NCBI GenBank assembly: GCA_018342105.1
Contig: JAFIRS010001426.1
Location: 1-64,000, forward strand
Direction of reading: 5' to 3'
Length of the DNA: 64,000 nucleotides
DNA from: Gonioctena quinquepunctata
Lineage: Eukaryota; Arthropoda; Insecta; Coleoptera; Chrysomelidae
How positions within the stretch are numbered: the stretch's first letter is position 1; each line of letters starts with the position of its first letter. Of the stretch, positions 57,570-64,000 are shown piece by piece. Both the position numbers and the translations under genes were made by a program. The notes beneath the pieces were generated by a model. The model made no database searches. It was not told where the DNA came from and saw only the letters and a program-made list of their open reading frames with translations.

Positions 57570-58800
57570 TACAGGGTGATTCACGACGAATTGTACATAG
57601 TCCAACCATAAGTACCATGGACCGAGGCCATTCCATATGTGGTATTAAAAAATGCCTTGTAGCGTTTTTGACGGATCCACAGGGTGATATTTGAAAATAT
57701 GTGAATTATTCCACGTTAAATATCTCTTAAAGTAAAAACTCAGACATATGAAATTTGGCACACTGAGTATGCTCCCTGAGCTCAATAAGATGGGTTTAAA
57801 AAAAAAATTCAGGTCCGGACTTAGTTTTTTTATTTTTTTTTATTGGTTTTTGAAAAACAACACCTTGTAAGCCAGATCAGATAATTTTTATTCTTCTCAT
57901 TTCAAAGCTAAGGGACGATACTAAGCAACAGTTGAATATTGAATGAATGTGGTTTTTTGTGGAGGAACAACGTTTCTTGACATGTTTTTTGGGTAAAAAG
58001 CGAAAAAATCCAAATTATAAAATAATCAAAGGAGATTTAGAAAATTTTGAGAACGGGGGCAGATATAGTCCCCGGAACGTCAAGCAAAAAACTATATAGA
58101 GAAGTATCTTTTGAATTTTTTGAAAAATTTTTTTGATAGGCAATTCAGAAAACGGCAAGTTATTGAAAAATTAATCATTTTTCTATAGGAATTATAATTT
58201 GGTGAACGCAATAACTTATCGGGGTGAACTAATTAGTTTGCCCTTTCTACACTTGTATAGATTTTCCTGATTATATTTTCATTTTCAGACTGTGGAAGGT
58301 TACCCAAGAAACATGTCAACAACAGTTGAAAAAATTAAACGCGGAAGTTTTTGTTTTCTGCAAAAAAAAACTTTTAAAAATAGTATAATTTTAATGGATT
58401 CACATTCTGCTTAAAACTGATGCGGCACTACATCGATAGCACATCATTATTTTTCCAGAAAAATCATGAGGAAAGGTCATATTACTCGATATAAAGTATC
58501 ATTCAATCAACCGTTGAAATTCCAGAGCCGTATTTATTTATTTTATCACGTTTTCATTGATCCTGTGAAAACAACACTCTGTGAAGCGAGTTGAACAAAT
58601 TTTCTTCCTGTCGCGTCAAAGCGGGTGATACTAATCGAAATAAAACAACGCTGTTTGGCATACATAGAAAAAAACCATTACTCTTGAAAACAGTGCAAAT
58701 GCAAGTACGCTTTGAATTCGCTTTGAAAAACAAATGAAAAAACGGGTGACTGAAGCTGGGGCGTTCATTTTGACAGTTCGAGTTGGTTCTTTAGCACGAT

Positions 58801-59828
58801 GCCTCGTCAGCTTACTCACGCAGAATACGCAGATATAATTTTTGTTAACGGATATTGTAATGGAAATGCCAGAGCAGCAGTCAGGGAGTATGGAGAAGAT
58901 TCCCACATAGAAGAGTCCCGAACCAATTTTTACGCACCTGCGTGAAACAGGAATTTTTTTTTCTGGTACTGCAGAACGTGGTCAGCGACTGACTGAAGAC
59001 CAAAAATAGGATATTTTGAAAATGGTCAATCAAGATAAGTACCCGGCGAATATCCAGCATTTCGCACATTTCTCAGTCCACAGTTTTCAGGACGTTAAAG
59101 AAAGATCTCCTCCATCCCTATCACCCCCAACTAGTGCAGATACTGCTTCCGGGAGATAATATTCCACGTTTGCGATTAGCAGGTTGATCTCCGCAAATAG
59201 CAGATACATTTATAGACATTGTTTTGCGATGAAGCCCAGTTCACGAAAGACGGCATGAACAATTCAGAAATAATGACAACTGCAAAATCCACATGTAATA
59301 AAGCAAATTGGATCTCAAGTTAGATTCTCTGTCAACGTTTGGGCAGGTATCATCGGTGATAAATTAATGGATCCTTATTTTTTCAACGATTGATTGAATG
59401 GACAGGAATACCTTGATTTTCTGGAGAATGTTCTCCCTGTTCTTCTAGGAGATGAGGAAGTCGATGTGAGAGATATGAGATATCAACCCGATGGAGCAGG
59501 ACCCCATTACACCAGGGCAGTTAATTAGTTTCTTAATCAAAATATTCTCAATAGATGGATGGGACGTGGTAGGCCGATTCCCTGGCCGGCAAGATCACCT
59601 GACCTTACCCCACTAGATTATTATTTGTGGGGCGTTGTGAAAAGCATAGACTATGAGGTAGAGATCACAACAAGAGAACAGCTACGTGAGAGAATAATTG
59701 AAGCATTTCGCTTCATAGAAAGGCATCCGGATCAGATAAGAAAAGCCCTGAGGAATATCTTGAGAGGGGAAAGGAAGTGCCTTGGGGCGAATGGATGGCA
59801 TTTTGAAAATAAACCCAAATCAGATTGA
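58801..59828 (+). pseudogene. Mariner-2 transposase (DD41D type)
   Basis: From ATG 58801: MPRQLTHAEYADIIFVNGYC and NARAAVREYGE (the N-terminal helix-turn-helix region usual in insect elements of this kind), a shifted EDQK-DILKMVN part, FCDEAQFTKDGMNN with the first Asp, SVNVWAGIIGDKLMDPYFF, QEYLDFLENVLPVLLGDEEV, YQPDGAGPHYTRAVN with the second Asp, RWMGRGRPIPWPARSPDL, TPLDYYLWG with the third Asp, and EQLRERIIEAFRFIERHPDQ to the stop at 59826-59828. Exactly 41 residues lie between the second and third Asp. At least two frameshifts and two in-frame stops. Full length of about 340 residues fits the family. Confidence 0.9.
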
Positions 59829-60239
59829 GTCTTTTTTTAAGTACTGTTTATTTAATATGTTATTGTTATCGTTGAGTCAACTGAATGGAATTTTCTAGAA
59901 AACTGAATTTAGTGTTTGTATGTCTATAATTGCACCTACTCTCTGTTCCATTTTTCAAAATAACAGTTTTGGAAGTTGGCTGTGAAACATTTTCATGTAT
60001 TTCTTATGGTGACGTTCAGCAGCAAACTTCAAAAATTGTCCCGTAGAAAAATGAAACGGAGTTTAGTTCCATCTTTTACATTTGGTCGGCTGCCATCTTT
60101 ATAGGATACGACATTCAAGGTTTCGTTTTACTCGCAGGATAGAAATCAATTAAATTTGAAATATTTTACGTTGATCTTCTTTAACTAATTTTGCTCAAGT
60201 AGGTACTTAGTATTAGCCATCCTCCAAGGTGACAGGGTA

Positions 60240-60476
60240 TCTTTTCTACAGAACCAATTGACATTCACAAAAAATAACTTCATTTTAATCGTGGATTTTT
60301 CAATTGACAGAAAAATCTTTCCATCAATATTCAATTGAGAATGTTTCCCTTTTCAACATGAATACCCACAAGAGGTTATCTTGACGATGGAAGATAGTGA
60401 CTAAAGTTTATCTTTCAGTCGCAGATGATTCCACATCTGATTTTATGAATATCCTGTTTATATCTTCAACAAATCA
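60240..60476 (-). repeat. 652-bp repeat family fragment inside mariner-2
   Basis: Runs from 'TTCACAAAAAATAACTTCAT' through 'GAGAATGTTTCCCTTTTCAA' and 'CACATCTGATTTTATGAATA' to the family right end CTTCAACAAATCAA. The left end is truncated. It lies in the interior of mariner-2, between the transposase and the right TIR. Confidence 0.8.
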
Positions 60477-61318
60477 ATTGAAACGTTGAAAAAAACTGAG
60501 TTAGGACCTATAATATCATTGTTTCAATCGATTAATTGATACATTCCTAACGATTTTATTTCAAATAATGTTTTTTTCCGGTGTAGTGCTGTATTAGCCA
60601 TAGTAAAAATAAGTACATTTGCAGTGTTTTCAAAAGTAATAATTTTTTTCTATGTATGCCCAACAGCGTTTTTTTTATTTCGGTTAGTACCATCCGCTTT
60701 GACGTGACAGAAAGAAAATTTGTTCAACTCGCTTTGCAGGGAGTTGTTCCTACAAGATCAATAAAAAAGTGAAAAAATAAATAAATACGGCTCTGGACTT
60801 TCAACGGTTGATTGAATAATACTTTATATCGAGTAATATGAACTTTCCTTGTGATTTTTGTTGAAAAATGATGATGTGCTATCGATGTAGTGCCGCATCA
60901 GTCAAAGCAGAATGTGAATCCATTAAAATTATACTATTTTTAAAAGTCTTTTTTTTCTGCAGAAAACTTCCGCGTTCAATATGTTTTTACTATGACTCAG
61001 TATCGTCCTTGAGTTTTAAAGTGAGAAAAATAAAAATTATCCGATCTGGCTTATAGGGTGTTGTTTTTCAAAAACCAATACAAATCTAAAAAAAAACTAA
61101 GTCCGGACCTGGAATAATTTTTTTTAACACCTATTTTATTGAGCTCAGGGAGCATACTCAGTGTGCCAAATTTCATATGTCTGAGTTTTTTACTTTTAGA
61201 TATATTTAACGTAGAATAATTAACATATTTTCAAATATCTCCCTGTATATCCGTCAAAAACGCCTCGGTCCATGGTACTTATAGTTGGACTATGTACAAT
61301 TCGTCGTAAATCACCATG

Positions 61319-63127
61319 TATAATGTTTATTCCAGTCAGTGAGTTGATACATTTCATATTGAGCTAGTAGTGACACAAAATCATTCGTTCTGAGACCAAC
61401 TCAGTTTCACAATGAATTCATATTCAATCGAAAAGGAGGAAGTGTAGTGCTTTGCACTTCAGATCAAAATTTTGCCTTTTGGGAAAAATTGTTTCTTCTT
61501 CTCTTCTAATGAATCATAATTATATTATGATTGATATGTCCCATCAACTAGTGATGTTATGAAAAGTTGCACTGATCATCGAATAATTTGGTTGACATGC
61601 AATTATGACAGCAATCCTAAAGAGAGATAGAATATCTCCATTTTCTCAATGATAAATCAGACTCGGATCCGATCCTAGATTTTTTGTGTACAGTTTCGTG
61701 TAAGATTCTAATAGTATTTTTTTGAGGGTGTGTTTTTGTGGAAAAACTGTTTTTGGATATGTGATTCCAATACTCCAAAACCTGGAAAATCAATAAAGAA
61801 AAATATAGAAGTGTGGAAGAGAAAACTACTAGTCATCTTCGAGATCACAAGAGCAGGAGTTCTTTTTTTCTTGAGTTTTCCTTGTTTAGCTGAAATCTGC
61901 AGGAAATAAGAAAAAATTACAAGATCTGATTTGATCCCTCTTGTAAAGTTTCTGGAATCAAGAATCGATTCTTGAAACCTCAACATATACTAGGACAAGA
62001 ATTTCTACATATTTGGGGGCTACCCTGTAATTTTCCATCTCTTCCATGGATGTTTTATCCCATCCACGAAATCCATAATTCATTTTTCGGCAGTGGAAAG
62101 GGGTCACGGGAGAAACGAGAGAACTTCAATTAAATAGAAAACCGTGGAATCTCAACTTCCACTAATTGTGAGACTTCTAACAAGCGTCTTTGAAATTTTG
62201 AAGAGAAACGGAATGCAAATTTCATTTGTAATGCAAAATATTGTTGCTAACGAATGTACGCTTTCTTGTCTGCAGAAAGTTCAAAAGAGACTTGAGAATG
62301 TTGATTATGTTATTATACGTTATACGTCTTTGGGATATAATTGGTTGGAATTGGTACACTTTGTGAAGAATAGGGAATGAGATCATTGAAGGGCACTTCT
62401 TTATACGGGTCGATATTGGGAAATATTAACACAAAAGTGTTCGACAAAATTTGTTCATGATCAAATATAAAATCTCAGCCAATTTCAGTTTAGACGACGA
62501 ACAATTTCCAGCCCTTAGAAGCGTCGGAAAAATATTCGCATGCATGTTCAAAAGCACGAAAATTCTTTGAAAATAATCTTATAGACCTCAAAGTCAAAGA
62601 TTCTTTCTCACTAACAACATATCTACTATTTTGACCTTCTTTGAAATAATCTCAAGAATAGAGTTCGTATATATTTACGAACATTTGAAATGACGATTTC
62701 AAAAGCTCCTGAATTGGGCAAATAGGCACAATAGTTTCATTTCGTACTTCATTTGGGACCAGAATGAATTGAATGTATTGTCAGTTCCTAAGTCAGGAAA
62801 AAAAATCGAGAATCATCTTCGGATACACTCCATTTTCCATGTTCTCAATAAACACTTCTTCTTACGAAATCCGGAGAACTTTCTCGGCAAATAAACGGAT
62901 TTCGTTGGGAAATTATTTTTCGCTGACACTTTCCGCAACTCCATATTTTCTCCTAATGAAAGACGACACATGCTGAATCAGTCAGAACATATAGTATGGG
63001 AGATTTAGGTAGAAAACTCGGGAAAAAGTCATATCGATACATCCCACTTGGGGAATCATGAACTATTGCTTTCCATATTTTTCATGCAACCGCACGCAAA
63101 GTGACTATTTCGCGTTCTCAACACAGT
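61319..63127. other. No recognisable gene
   Basis: Clean AT-rich sequence. Short frames at 61708-61986 (minus) and 62144-62380 (plus) have no family motif. No repeats noticed. Confidence 0.5.
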
Positions 63128-63148
63128 CCGCGAAATTTAATTTCGCGG
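63128..63148. promoter_or_regulatory. 21-bp perfect palindrome
   Basis: CCGCGAAATT and AATTTCGCGG around a central T/A base. It lies 2 bp before an X-box-like sequence (GTTACCCATAGCAAT, 63151-63165) in the most CpG-rich patch of this end of the window. It could be a transcription factor site or the centre of a small element. Confidence 0.35.
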
Positions 63149-63225
63149 CCGTTACCCATAGCAATGGCTGCCACCAAACGTCACTTCCACATTTGACATT
63201 TCTAAATACGGCAATGACAAGGATT

Positions 63226-63382
63226 ATTTTACATTCTGTTGGTCACACCAATCTTTAAACTCGCTGAAATATTTTTCGTACTGCCGTTTAGAATTTTCAG
63301 GTATTAAAACGGAAGGCGCCATGTTTACAATACGCTCTGGAGGAGTGCAAGATACTAAAATATCACTATCAGTATCAGACAT
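63226..63382 (-). pseudogene. Crypton-like recombinase, N-terminal fragment
   Basis: Minus strand from ATG 63382: MSDTDSDILVSCTPPERI, APSVLIPENSKRQYEKYFSE and FKDWCDQQNV, then a stop. The Ser-Asp-rich start and the 'LxPxxSKxxYExxYxxFxxW' block match the N-terminal end of the recombinase at 42190-42836, but the copies are diverged. Nothing further of the recombinase follows, so this is a truncated copy. A domesticated exon cannot be excluded, because the flanks are GC-richer. Confidence 0.6.
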
Positions 63383-64000
63383 ATTTGCGTTTTGTCGGGA
63401 ACTGCCAAAATGGTTTATATATATATTCAACCATATTTCCACATTTCCATAGCAACACGGTGACTTTGTTAATTCAATTGATTCAGCGATCTCGAAATTA
63501 TCCTGCTTCGGCCTCGGCGATAACTTTTCTTTCGGACCTAAAAAGCTTTTCCGCGGCCTTGGCATTCAAATAACTATTGTGTTTACTCTTCCTCAGTTAT
63601 CTCTTTCAATGAAAGCAAATCGCTGAAGTTGCCCTGATACTTAAATGAAGTGAGAAAATTTAAAATTTGTCAGTAACGTACCATTTGAAAATAATTTGCC
63701 AGAAATATTTCACAACGACTATTTTGCTCATTATTTTTTGGTTGAAATTTCAAACACAGAACCAATCAGATCAGTTTTATAGTGACGAAACATATTGTCG
63801 CTGTTTTGTACTGATAAAACCACCAGTAGATTCGAGATTGTTTTGCGATAGAACCACCCTATGTTCATATTAAGTTTTTTCTCGAAATGGACCCAAGAAT
63901 ATTAGCATGTTATTAAGGAACACTCTGTATACCTATTTTTTACAGCATTTTTGGATGAATTTGGACTCAAAACATAGAAAATACATCAAGTACACATAAT
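63383..64000. other. No recognisable gene; one X-box-like site
   Basis: Contains ATTTCCATAGCAAC at 63443-63456, 13 of 14 positions of the RFX X-box consensus GTTNCCATRGNAAC. Otherwise unique AT-rich sequence to the end of the window. Confidence 0.4.

Larger units (their letters stand above)
57572..61318 (+). mobile_element. Mariner-2, DD41D-type, with very long TIRs
   Basis: TA at 57570-57571 and 61319-61320. Left end CAGGGTGATTCACGACG, right end (reverse complement) CATGGTGATTTACGACG. Inverted similarity extends from 61318 back to about 60690 on the right. On the left it covers 57572 to about 57920 and about 58330-58640, with roughly 400 bp extra between. TIR length is thus about 630 bp. 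Shared blocks include AAGTCCGGACCT, GCATACTCAGTGTGCC and 'TGCTATCGATGTAGTGCCGC'. It carries a decayed transposase and a fragment of the 652-bp family. Confidence 0.85.

Overview
The window looks like intronic and intergenic DNA of an insect, possibly a beetle, though the order is not proven. It is AT-rich and has no operons, no tRNA or rRNA genes and almost no intact coding sequence. It is crowded with animal transposons: long-TIR mariner-type elements with a DD41D signature, a PIF/Harbinger copy, Crypton-like tyrosine recombinases and several LINE clades. The only host coding sequence I trust is one exon at 46404-46577, which encodes a thrombospondin type 1 repeat of ADAMTS-like type. A second candidate exon of the same strand and phase is at 29404-29502. 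If both belong to one gene, most of the mobile DNA between them sits in one large intron.

Layout. 1-13.3 kb and about 21.4-28 kb read like poorly polished long-read sequence: stretched homopolymers, and frameshifts in families whose copies elsewhere are clean. They hold LINE debris, a hairpin and copies of a 652-bp repeat. 13.6-19.7 kb is bounded by inverted arms of about 255-285 bp and carries a broken ORF with a VVGEDVDLL/GCDT core and a cysteine-rich tail. That ORF is split by an 877-bp LINE derivative with an 11-bp target duplication. 20.0-23.5 kb holds two long hairpins. 24.5-27.9 kb is a plus-strand LINE with endonuclease and reverse transcriptase.

28.3-38.3 kb is a transposon nest: a minus-strand LINE is split by a DD41D mariner, which is itself split by a Harbinger element with TTA target duplications. 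Next to it a second minus-strand LINE is split by an unclassified 2.4-kb element with two ORFs overlapping by ATGA. 39.6-46.2 kb holds the best copies of the 652-bp repeat, a Crypton-like recombinase pseudogene, another hairpin and tandem repeats. 48.3-51.9 kb and 57.6-61.3 kb are two more DD41D mariners with TIRs of several hundred bases. The first is interrupted by a near-perfect hairpin with 439-bp arms. Another IS630/Tc1-type transposase pseudogene lies at 53-54 kb.

The most interesting signal is the 652-bp repeat family (3.4, 11.5-12.9, 39.7, 45.0-46.2, 55.9 and 60.2 kb). Three copies share the same termini and have 8-, 10- and 11-bp target-site duplications. One locus is a tandem of units in the same orientation. 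Each unit encodes an RNA with the layout of a type I hammerhead ribozyme (best at 40018-40080, minus strand). Together this resembles the circular-RNA 'retrozyme' retroposons of animals. Weak points in the ribozyme model are stated in the findings.
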